Made by a program: the position numbers and the translations under genes | From: Hexactinellida sp. DTS-2022 | Taxonomy: Eukaryota; Porifera; Hexactinellida | Direction: 5' to 3' | Length of the DNA: 64,000 bases | Assembly (NCBI GenBank): GCA_028753945.1 | Contig: JAPNXP010000001.1 | Span: 8,918,501-8,982,500, forward strand | Shown: positions 29,401 to 41,400 of the stretch, one piece after another | How the letters are laid out: each line of letters starts with the position of its first letter | Position numbering within the stretch: the stretch's first letter is position 1 | The notes under the pieces: generated by a model | Told to the model about the DNA's origin: nothing | What the model saw: the letters and a program-made list of their open reading frames with translations, nothing else | The model's database searches: none

Positions 29401-32400
29401 TATTATGTGTTCTGTAGACACGCTACTAGCCCCGTCCCTGTGTTATGTGTTCTGTAGACACGCGTACTAGCCCCGTCCCTGTGTTATGTGTTCTGTAGAC
29501 ACGCGTACTAGCCCCGTCCCTGTGTTATGTGTTCTGTAGACACGCTACTAGCCCCGTCCCTGTGTTATGTGTTCTGTAGACACGCTACTAGCCCCGTCCC
29601 TGTGTTATGTGTTCTGTAGACACGCGTACTAGCCCCGTCCCTGTGTTATGTGTTCTGTAGACACGCGTACTAGCCCCGTCCCTGTATTATGTGTTCTGTA
29701 GACACGCTACTAGCCCCGTCTCTGTGTTATGTGTTCTGTAGACACGCTACTAGCCCCGTCCCTGTGTTATGTGTTCTGTAGACACGCGTACTAGCCCCGT
29801 CCCTGTGTTATGTGTTCTGTAGACACGCGTACTAGCCCCGTCCCTGTGTTATGTGTTCTGTAGACACGCGTACTAGCCCCGTCCCTGTGTTATGTGTTCT
29901 GTAGACACGCTACTAGCCCCGTCCCTGTGTTATGTGTTCTGTAGACACGCTACTAGCCCCGTCCCTGTGTTATGTGTTCTGTAGACACGCGTACTAGCCC
30001 CGTCCCTGTGTTATGTGTTCTGTAGACACGCGTACTAGCCCCGTCCCTGTGTTATGTGTTCTGTAGACACGCGTACTAGCCCCGTCCCTGTGTTATGTGT
30101 TCTGTAGACACGCTACTAGCCCCGTCCCTGTGTTATGTGTTCTGTAGACACGCGTACTAGCCCCGTCCCTGTGTTATGTGTTCTGTAGACACGCGTACTA
30201 GCCCCGTCCCTGTATTATGTGTTCTGTAGACACGCTACTAGCCCCGTCTCTGTGTTATGTGTTCTGTAGACACGCGTACGACTCGAGGCTCAGAGCGATA
30301 CTGCAGGAAAGCTGTCTGGACAGCTTGGAGAGAGACTCTCTCGATTTCGAAACTGAGTCTGATGTGAACCCTGGCCTGGAGCCGCGCCCCCGCTCTCTAT
30401 CCCCTGAGCTCATGCCCCCCTCCCTCAGCCAGTCGGCGCCCAATCTTAAGAAGTCGGAAGCGCCAGGGACAGCGAGGAGACCCAAGCTCGCCCCGCCCGA
30501 GCCCCCCACCCCCCCTCGGGTGCGGCACTACGAGCGGAGGAACATACAGCAGTACATGCGTAAACAGAAGGAGAGCAGGAGAGAGATACTCCTGTATGGC
30601 ATATCCATAGTCCGCTAAGCTGCATAACATGTGTACTTATTCGTTTCTATGTAGATTTGAAATGGAAGAGAAGACGCGTATCAGGGATGTGAAGAACCAG
30701 CGCCTGCAGGATCTGTATCTGAGGCAGAAGTGCAAGCTGAGTAACAATCTGATGCTTTCCAAGGCGAGACTGCTACACATCCCTACCTCTTACTTATCTC
30801 CCATCTCATCTGAGACCTACGTACGCAATACGCCAGTCGACTTCACTCAGATTATGGCTGTGGGAGAGTTGGATGCAGACTCCCTTTCAGAGGCGTCTCT
30901 CCCATTCGAGCTTTCCGATCCCATTCAGTCCCCGCCTACACCACCAATCATCACAGGTAAGAATAATATAGGTTCTTAGAGCCTCACTGCATTCCTAACT
31001 CCCATTAGAATCACCCCCCTATCCTGACACTACTCAGCTAGCCTCATTAAGACCCCGGACCGGCCTGTCCCTCTCTCTCCCCGCAGAGGACTTCCTCTCC
31101 CCTCCGCTGCCGCCCCCGCGCTCCTCCCGCGTGGAGAACATCCGCATAGCGGCCCTGGCCCTGCGAGAGAAGCTGGACGCGGAGTACCAGAAGGCGGAGC
31201 GGGAGCTGGCTGCTGCCAATCTCCCCGGAGCCCCCTCCTACGGGGACCTCTCTCCCCGCCCCCTCAGCTACGTCACACACCTCTCGTGTGTTGCGACTAA
31301 CTCCTCTCTCGGTAGGCCTGTCTACGGGACAGACAGCTCTGCGGCGCTGTGTGTGGAGGCTAGCAACGAGGAGCGCAACAGCCGGATGCAGGCTGAGAGA
31401 TCAGAAGACTCGCTCCCTCTCCCGGACTCACTCGCGCCGCTGTTCCTAACCAAGAAGTGAGTACACACAGCAGACTTATAACTATAATCTTTTACCCATA
31501 CGGCCATGTATGAAACCCGTAATACTGACTTGCGAAAAGTTTCCGTCTACGACTACGACAAGCAAACCATTAATTCTAGCCTAAAAAAACACGAATGTTT
31601 GCACAGTTTTGGTTTTGGCTTATAGAATTACCGTACTAGGTTGAATGGCGTATGCCTAATACTGAGCAGCTATAAGGCCATGAGTTAGTACTCTGTATCC
31701 TTTAGAGATCAGGGGACAGCTGTGTGCAGAGAGAGGAGCCCCGAGGTCCGCTCTCTCTCGCAGACCGACTGGGAGGCTCGCTCTGACGGGGACCCCATGA
31801 GTGCCATTAACATATACGCGAGGAGACACCAGCAGTCCCTCGCTCCAGCAAGGCCGCACTCCCCTGTGGGGACAGGCGCCGCTGCGGTGCAGACCAGTCC
31901 CCGGGAGCTCTCGCGCTCTATAGGGAATGACGTCACGCACAGCGACACTAGCACGGTACTATCTCGATCCAAGAGAGACTCTAAACCAACTTCCTCAGCT
32001 GGGAAGCGCCACGCCAGGTATAAACACAAGAAAACTCAACAACAACAACAGCAACAACAACAACAAGAGAGCTATGTCGAGACGGAGGACGGAGTGACGC
32101 GGGGAGATGTGCTGGAGAGCCAGATGAAGCAGGAGCTGCAGCTGTTCGAGACTCTGGAGAAGGCGGAGAGACAGCTGATTAAAGTGGAGAGAATAACGTG
32201 AGTATAGCTAACAACCGCGCGTGTATTTATACTCCGCCCTCAGGTCCCAGCTCTCCTCCGCTGAGCTGGCCTCGGAGTACCAGAGCAAGATAGCGCGACA
32301 GAAGAGCTACTTCGAGGAGCAGATTAAGCTGCTGGCTGCGCGCATGCAGATAGAGCCCGCCAGCCCGAGGGAGTTCCGGAAGCTCTCTCCCCTCACAGAG

Positions 32401-35400
32401 ACAGCGGAGCCCGAGTTCGGGGAGGTACGTATGCTAATAACGATTGGGGGCAAACACTATAGGTTTGACAGGGCCGGGAAAGTTTTGTCTGGGGATTGGC
32501 TATTTGTTACTTTCGACACCGCATTTATAATAATGATTATTACTGTGCCGACTACTACGTAGTGGCCCAGTATTGAAATCATTGCCTTTAGTTTTTATAT
32601 ACAGTGGATGCCGGTTATAAGCACATCGTCGGGAACTGCACTTACCAACATAGTGTGCTTATATCCGATATGTTCTTATAACAGGTGTGCTTATATCCGA
32701 CATCTACTGTGCTATATGAGTATCTAAGGCATAATGGTTATTTTTTTATGAATACGTATATATTTATTATTCATTTTGAGAACTTAATACTTCTCACTTA
32801 ACATGTGCATGTTTAAACACGTATGTATTATTCTGTTGATCAATGAACACATTATTTTCGCCTCCCCTAACTTGTGATTGGGTCGACTGACACCTAATAG
32901 GCTTGTACCTGTCCGTAGAGGGAGGGACTCGACAGCCCGCCTCTCAGACAGATTGAAGATGCGAGAGAGAAGAACCGCACTTCCGCAGATCACCTCACCC
33001 AGGAGATAAACAGGACCAGAGAGGAGGCAACCAAGGCTCTGATTGAAACATCCAAACACCGGATTGAATCTGATCAGGTTGGATTTATATGCAAACCTTT
33101 AGAAACAGCTTTGTAGATATGTTTGCTATAATAGCAACTCATTTTCTGTTCATCACTTCAGTTAGCCACACTGTTATTTCCGCCAAATATGATAGTACCG
33201 GAAGAAAAGTAAATTTAGATGTCACAATCGATAGTATACCATTAGACGGATAACCTAGTGACACATAGACTTAGCCTCTCTTTATAGTTTTAAACACGAA
33301 ATTTATTTGCTAATAGACGAACTTGCTATTAGACGAACAGAATTAACATTAACTGCTGGGGACTGAAAAAGTAACTTGCTAATAGAGCAATATACTGATA
33401 TAATATAATATTGCTATTAGACAATTGCTATTAGGCGAACACCACTGTACATGTATGTATATAGAATTCTATCTGAACTAATTCCAGTCTGCGTTTCTCA
33501 TATCTCTAGACAGTAACTACATCGACGCCAAGTATCGCATCTCACGCCCTCCCTCCCGAGACAGCCCACACAGGTCTGGTGCCGATAACCTATTCGGAGG
33601 ATTTCAACTCTGAGAGTATTTTATCTATACAGGACTTATCCAACCATTCAGGGTATGTTCTATTATTGTTAGGGAAAACGGAAATAGACACGAGATTTAG
33701 AAAAGCGATAGAATATTTATTTTATTATTTTATTATAATTTCTATTATTATACCTTCACTAAGCAAATTGACAAGGCGAATATATAACCCCAAATTTATA
33801 CCTTTAAACCGTCCTAAACCATTCCCGCATTTGCACACTGAAGAAATAAAGAAATTTACTATAATTTAGCAAGCCTATTAAGATACTATATAGTTGACTT
33901 CCGGTATCTCAACTCTCAGGGGAAATCAAAATCTGTTCGAGATACGATTGTTTGAATAAGGATGCCCCCATTTAATTTAACAATTGTTAGTTTAAAGTAA
34001 CATGTGGAAAACTAAGTTGTTTTTAATAAAAATATTATCTATCGTCTCTACATGTTAGAAGAAACATTTGTGCCTTTGATTACTCTAATTTTTAGCAATC
34101 TAAGACATAAAAATTTAACTTTAAAGCCGATAAGGAAGCCACTGTGCAAATTAGTTCGAAAATCTGAATAGTTCTAGTTAAGGGCTGTAATTTTCAGTTT
34201 AATTAAACAGAAAGCGTGCGCAATATCGAATGTTCAATAAGTACATTCCTGATAGCGGATGTACACTGTATATGATATGCGTACTTTACATAAATAGTAG
34301 TTAACAGGGCCGTGCCACTAATTCGAACTCACCAGGTCAAACCTGGGCAGAATTTTTCCAGACCAGGTTCTGACCAGGTTGACCTGGTCGGTAGACGGAA
34401 ATTTTGTCTCCGGAAATTTGGTCTCTTGGAATTTTCGTATCCGGAATTTTCGCATCCGGAATTTTCGCATCCAGAATTTTTGTATCCAGAATATTCTTTT
34501 CACGGATATTCGTTTACATACAAATAATTTCGTTATGTTTACCAATGATATTCTCACGAGCTTCTTATTTCGTAAGATAACATTCATATAGGTGTTGCAT
34601 CAAAATATTTATTGATGTTTAAAATGATTATGGCAGCCTCACAATCTTGATAAAATATCTCCATTTACCTACCACATCTATATTATTAAATCTCGATTGT
34701 TGTTTGTGTGTGTGTGTGTGTGTGTGTTTGTTTGTCCGGATTGTATTAAAGTGATTGGGGGAATAGAAACCGCAATTAATATTGAGATATAAACTAACTT
34801 TCAAATGTTATAATAGGTAAACAAATGTTATAATAGGTAAACAAGTATGCTGAACACGAATTTCGCGTTTATAAATTTCTCATATGAATATTTGTTGTTG
34901 TTGTTTACACAAAATAGGTAAACAAATTAATGAAAATTCAAAATCAACCTAGAAGTTAGCTTTCAACGGGTATTATAGGTAAACAAGTATGCTGAACACG
35001 AATTTCGCGTTTAAAAATTTCTCATATGAATATTTGTTGTTGTTGTTTACACAAAATAGGTAAACAAATTAATGAAAATTCAAAATCAACCTAGAAGTTA
35101 GCTTTCAACGGGTATTATAGGTAAACAAGTATGCTGAACACGAATTTCGCGTTTAAAAATTTCTCATATGAATATTTGTTGTTGTTGTTTACACAAAATA
35201 GGTAAACAAATTAATGAAAATTCAAAATCAACCTAGAAGTTAGCTTTCAACGGGTATTATAGGTAAACAAGTATGCTGAACACGAATTTCGCGTTAAAAA
35301 ATTTCTCATATGAATATTTGTTGTTGTTGTCTACACAAAATAGGTAAACAAATTAATGAAAATTCAAAATCAACCTAGAAGTTAGCTTTCAACGGGTATA

Positions 35401-38400
35401 ATAGGTAAACAAGATGATGAACACGATTTTCGCATTTATAAAATTCTAATATGAGTATTTGTTGTTGTTGTTGTTGTTTACACAAATAGGTAAACAAATT
35501 AATAAAAAATTCAAAATCATAACGCCCCTTTCTACCATTTCCATGGTAGAAAGTGTGAGGAGTAAGGCCGCACAGCGGCCGTTAACTTGAGGTGCGTAGC
35601 ACCGATCTGTCGCAAAGCGACCGAGACCGAAGGGCTCGTACAAATTAAAATTTACAATAAAAATATTTATGGATTGTTTCGTATATATAAAAGGGATCCC
35701 TAATATATCGACCAGATTTTTTACAATAATAAGTTATCGCTGGGTCCCCGAGCTATTAGGTCCATAAATAAAATCTATTCCGAAGACAAAAATTCTGGAT
35801 ACGAAAATTCCAAGAGACCAAATTTCCGAGACCAAATTTCCGGATACGAAATTTCCTGAGACCAAATTTCCGCCATTCGACCTGGTCATATAACCAGGTT
35901 CGCACTAACTTGCTGAGTTTAAAAACAATTAATAAGATAATATTTTAAAGTTTAAACTAGTGTAATTTTCTAGCGAAAATTCATATAAAGGAAACCATGA
36001 TATCAAGATTTTAAGAAGTTAATAATAGAAGTTTTTTTTTAACAATGTGTAGTCTAGCTTAGCTTACTCTAGTTAAGTTTTACCTGGGCTCAATAGGCTC
36101 GCACGGCCCTGAGTTAGTTTTAGTATTGTGTTCCTTTCATTAAAAGGCAAGACTTCGACACTAGTTAGTGTTCTTACGCAGGGCATCCCTTATTCGAACA
36201 ATCGCTATCTCGAACAGATTTTGATTTCGCCTAAGCGTTCGAAATAGCGGATGTCAACTATACTATCTTAAAACACTTCTTAAAATTATAGTAAATTTCT
36301 TTATTTCTTCAGTGTGCAAATGCGGGAATGGTTTAGGAGGGTTTAAAGATATTCGCATTGTCAATTTGAATTTGCTTAGTGAAAGTAATATAATATAAAC
36401 CATAAAAATGCCCAAATGCAGCCGTATTATTAAAACACCAAGACCTTCGACATCTTCCGATTGACAACATCTTCCATAATACTTATACCAAGCAATGAAA
36501 TATTATATAACTACTATCCATTGTGCGTATTTAGTTAGATATATAATATTGATACAATAGAACACCAACGGAAAGTAAAATGTGTTCGCTTTATCCGGAG
36601 TTCGTATTAACCTGAGTAATACCCATTTGTAGCCATTGTAGGGACCTGATTTTGTGGAACTGTTTGTTCGTCTTATCCGGAAATTCTTATTAACCCTGTT
36701 CGTACTAACGAGGTTCTACTGTATTTGGTTTAGATTTATTGTTGGAAAGTATAATTTATGGAGATCTTTAATCGACTACTACTACATAAAACATACATAC
36801 TATATCCATGATCCACTAACACAGTAGAACAAACTAGAAATACCTTGTCACCTTTGATGATCAATATCTACCTAATCTTCCAACTAAACATAGACATCTC
36901 AATTCGTTTTGGAATAATCATATGATAACTAACTGGGATATATCATATATATATATAAATTCCAAATCTACTCAACAAAATTTTCGATACATTCACAGAT
37001 CTACTCCAGATTAGAAAGGCTATATTTAGTCTATCTTACATTTAAATCACAATGTTTTTTGTGTTTGTTTGTTTGTGTGTTTGTTCAGAATTGATTGAGG
37101 AACTGGTAAAAGCTACAGACTTGAAATTAGGCAGGGGGTAGGGAATACTGTATGCACAAACAAGTTCAATATCTAAAAGATATTCACATCTTCCATCACA
37201 AAAGGTGTCAAAACATTTAGCCAATTAAATTCGAGGGTTGTTCCAGTATGGATTAGCAGCTAGCATTCAATTAGTATAATTGAATGCTTTAGTGTCTGCC
37301 AAATGTTAAGTGTGCATTATACCGAGACAATTCTAATTGGTATAGAGGAAGTTCAGGCATCTAATCAGTTATTTGTGTTCTGTCTGTCTAGTAATACATT
37401 TCTAACATTCTATTGTGTTATTTGATATCAAATTATTATCAATCAATTCAATAACTTCTCCACATCCCAAAGTTAGGGGTCCACTGGTACAGTTTCTTAG
37501 CGATATTTAATTTTATATTTGGAGTTGGTATATTATTATACACTGACAAGCTTTAATATCTAGAAAATTATCTGTTCAAATTAGCATACATATTCAAATT
37601 ATTTACTCTATATATACCTGTAGCTAGGTTCCACGGATATAAAATAGACAGCTAGGGGCCACTCATCAAGAACGACATTTAATTCGAAAAGTAACATGCT
37701 TGAAATACAAGCGAGGGCCGCAGGCCCGAGTACAAGTTGTAAGGACACGCGTAGAGCAGACGAGCAGCTTGTACTAATAAATATTTGTGGTTGGAGCACC
37801 ATACTTAGTTTCAATAATCAAATAAAACTTGAGTATATTTGGAATAATCAATAAAACTTGAGTAGATTTACAAATTAGTTGAGTATTGTTGAGTATTTTT
37901 GGAATTTTCCCAATTAATTAGTCTACTAATTAATTACTAATGGTTTAGTAAATTAAATAATCTATTAATTAATTTACTAATTATTTTAGTAAATTAATTA
38001 TTCCCTACTAATTACTTTACTAATGGATTTAGTAATTAATTACCTATGGAATTTGAACCAAATGGTATTTTATAATCTTTCCAGATAACATTCCAGAGAT
38101 TATAATTCGTTTACTATTCAATTCTCTACAGATCAGCCACTCCCACCATATACACCTCCCACCCTACTTCAGAGAGTGATGAGGATAGAAAGCTGGAATT
38201 AGATAGTGAGCTAGCTAGTTTCATTGCTATTAAATAACAACACATATAAATGCATTAAATTCTCCACTGTTTAGTTACGCCTACAGCAGCACCTGCGATA
38301 CAGCTGTCGCCACCTGGTGCAGCTATTAATGAGGATAGCATGTTCTCAATCAGCGACATGTCGGTTGCATACGCTTCAGAGACGGAGCTAATACAATATG

Positions 38401-41400
38401 AAGATAGGATATTCCATATGCTGCTGCCCTCTAAGAGCCATCGACGCCATTACAACCGAAGTTCTCCCAACAAACAGCACAGCAGACACGACACCTCTAC
38501 TGACTCTGAGTCGTTCCTGGTTTCCCCTCCGCAAACTCATAGCAAGTACGTACGCACCTGACTTCCTAATATAGAATACGTTTGTACTGGACTAACTGTG
38601 GAGTTACAATCTATTCTTGTAGATCAAAAGAAGAAGAGTCATTCCAAACATTTCTAGATCATATGATCAAGTCTTTCCTCAAGAAAGATATTGAACGTAA
38701 AAAGCATCAGTCCATGCTTCTCGAGCTGAGAGAGAACGCTATAGAAGACAGAACACATGTTAGTCCGAGCTACGTGACATTTTAAGTCATAGGAATACAT
38801 AAATACTCTTAATGCTTTCTCTGCGTTATTACTCGATTCCATGCAGTATTAACACTGCACTATATGGTGTTCTGTTTGTAGATGCATCTGAGGTGGCTAC
38901 AGATGGTGAGCAAGAAGTCGGAACACAAAGCGAGAGATTTGAAAATGCCACAGCTGCAGAAGCTGAAGAGAGAGATCTTAACGAGGTGATTACAGCGGAA
39001 GTTATTCGCTTTGCTTAAATCCATAGTTTCCTTCAAAACTGTACTCTCTCCTTCTTTCCACTTCCAGGCATGAGAGGGAATACGAAGAGGTGAAGAAGCT
39101 GAAAGAGAATATATCTTCCAACCGAGAGTCTGCCTTCATCAAGAAGCAACAGAGATCCATTAAGAAACTCCGACAGTCCACTCAGCATCTCAAGGACAGA
39201 ATCGATAAGATGACACCCGGACACAGCTTGATAATGGATGACTTGATCTCCTCTCCGAACCACTCATCTATCGACGCCACCTCTAGCATTCAGGAGCAGC
39301 TGCTAACCGTCCCTTCCCGCTCGCGCGCACCGACCAGACCCTCCTCAGCATCCAGGTATTACCAGTGGTACTAACCCACTCTATACCCAATTGAGGAATT
39401 CATATATACAGTGATATACAGTCATTCCGTTATAACGAATCATATACAGTCAACTCTGCTTAATAGAGCCACCGGTTAATAAATTTCACTGCTTAATCGG
39501 GTCAAAGCAACCTGGTCCCGAGGTGACTCTATTAAGCGGAGTTTACTGTATATCGAAGTAACCGCTTATAACGAAATGGAGATTTCCCCCAGAGCACTAA
39601 ATGCATTAATTATTACCCGCTTATAACGAATATCCGGATATAACGAAGGAAATTACAGGTTCCAAGCACTGTTATAACGAGAGTTTGCTGTAGTTAATAA
39701 TTGCATTACAGATTGCAGACACCCCGATCACTTGTCGACCTGACCTCAGATGACCCCCCGGACAGGGGACAGTCTCCGGTAGCGAGAGCGAAGAGCCTCG
39801 AGAGTCACCTGCAGGGATCCTCGGTTTCGGAGCGTATCTTCCTCAACCCGTGTCTCTCCAGGAATAAGAAGGTGAGGCATTAGTTGGGTTAGAACAAACA
39901 AAGTAATTCTAGCCATAATTATATAATTATATAATTATTAATTTCTGATCTCAGAGCTTGTCGTCAGAAAGCTCGGAAGGAAATACATTGAGAGACACTG
40001 AGTCAATATTTTCAGACCTTGGGGACTCTCCCTCCAGGTGTTCTCTCAACAGCAAGACGGATTCCAATATTGACGAATGCTCCCTTCCCTGTTCTCCAAA
40101 GCAAGTCAGTTTCACAGGTGAGTCCCGTCTTATAACGCACTCGCATAGCTCAGCTGTGACAGGTGCTTGTGTAGAAACATTTTCTGAGCACACAGACGTG
40201 GAGCAGAGGGTGGCCTCGCTCAAGAGGGAGCTCTTCCAACGCAAGCAGACAGCCAGACAGCTGTCTCTCGAGCTGAAGCAGAGACAGAGACAGGAGCTGC
40301 GGGCCAGAGAGCTAGACCTGAAGCAACAACTGAAAGTAAGATACTGTAGTAATCTGTTGAATTATTGGGAATCCTCAAATTGAAATTCTCCTTGATGGAA
40401 TCTCAGATTAACTCTGAATCTCATTAAATTTAATTCTCAAGTTGCACATTGTCATGTCACTTTATTCGTTCCATCTTAAAGGAATTCGATAAGAAGATTC
40501 TAGAAGCTCAACAACAACTGGGACATTCCTTTTCACAAGGTAACCTTACTGCTGCTATAACTGTGCCTCTAATACGAATTCCAATACAAACTGTAGACTC
40601 AGCATCTTATCCTACTCCTGACTCACTCCAGCTCCCGTATAAGCCAGAGGGCTACGAGAGGTCGGCTACCACTCACACCCTCACTTCCGGAGTAGACACG
40701 CCCCAGCAGCAGGCCCTCGCGCCAGCTGTCTCCCACACAGACATTCTGGAGCAGCTGACCTCGCACTCAGGGGAGCTGGTAACCACTGGGACCGGCGTGG
40801 CACTTGAGAGCACTCCGCTCGATCAGCTGACCCTGCCGCTGACGTCATCAGCTGCCAGTGTGGACAGGAGACAGGGGAACAGATCTATTCAATACTCGGA
40901 CACCTTCCTGACTAGTATAGAGGAGGGAGGGTCTCCTGAAGGGGCCCTGGAGACCTCTGTACACGACGACACTTTCCCGCTGCAGAGACTGAGACAGGAG
41001 CGCGACAAGATATCGGACAGCCTGTCCGCTATCATGAGCACTCAGCTGCTGTCGGAAATGGCGCTCAGCGAGCTGGACGAGAACAAGTTCGAGGCGGGAG
41101 ACGAGGTGACCATCAGGGACAGCTTGAGGGGCACTGTCCGGTACACAGGCACCACTTCTTTCGCGGACGGGATTTGGGTGGGCGTGGAGCTGAGGGAGCC
41201 GGTGGGAACTAGCAACGGGACCATTAAGGACGTCACATACTTCGAGTGCGCGCCTAATCACGGCGTGTTCGTCAAGCCCGCGAAGTTATGCAAGCTAGCC
41301 GACAACACAGAGTTCGACGTAGGACTCTCAGCAGCTGAGTCGGAGCTGGAGAGTCTACTCGAGGAGGTCAGTTCCCACTCGCACGCCTCCTTCGAGCCGC

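Larger units (their letters stand above)
34305..36111. mobile_element. Second-level hAT-like element, CAGGGCCGTGC termini
   Basis: The left end is CAGGGCCGTGCCACTAATTC and the right end is ctcgcacggccctg. Long inverted subterminal arms are built from ggaatttt(c/t)g(t/c)atcc and gagaccaaatttccg modules (34380-34510 and 35780-35885). The arms are separated by the Helitron-like repeat at 34680-35645. The 8 bases flanking each end (gtagttaa, agttagtt) are not an exact duplication, so the superfamily rests on the termini. Confidence 0.65.
33891..36260. mobile_element. Outer element of the intron 9 nest, TAGTTGAC termini
   Basis: The left end tagttgacttccggtatctc and right end aatagcggatgtcaacta are inverted. 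The subterminal aaatcaaaatctgttcgaga / tctcgaacagattttgattt arms are also inverted, giving about 70-bp arms. The native element would be short; most of its present 2.37 kb is the hAT-like insertion at 34305-36111. Confidence 0.75.
33653..38131 (+). other. CEP350 intron 9, largely nested transposons
   Basis: A 4.5-kb intron between exons 9 and 10 that I could not subdivide into further exons. It contains the nested block 33891-36260, another Tc1-like repeat at about 36560-36722 (gaacaccaacggaaag ... gtactaacgaggttctactgta), the Helitron-like repeat 37050-37770, and an AT-rich segment with taattaatt iterations (37900-38050). Confidence 0.7.

Noticed and set aside
27063..30269. CRISPR-like array
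   Set aside because: Units are continuous with no unique spacers, the genome is animal, and the position is exactly an intron.
30255..31280. Minus-strand frames of 60-84 residues over CEP350 exons 3-5
   Set aside because: They are antisense to exons that match CEP350 landmarks.
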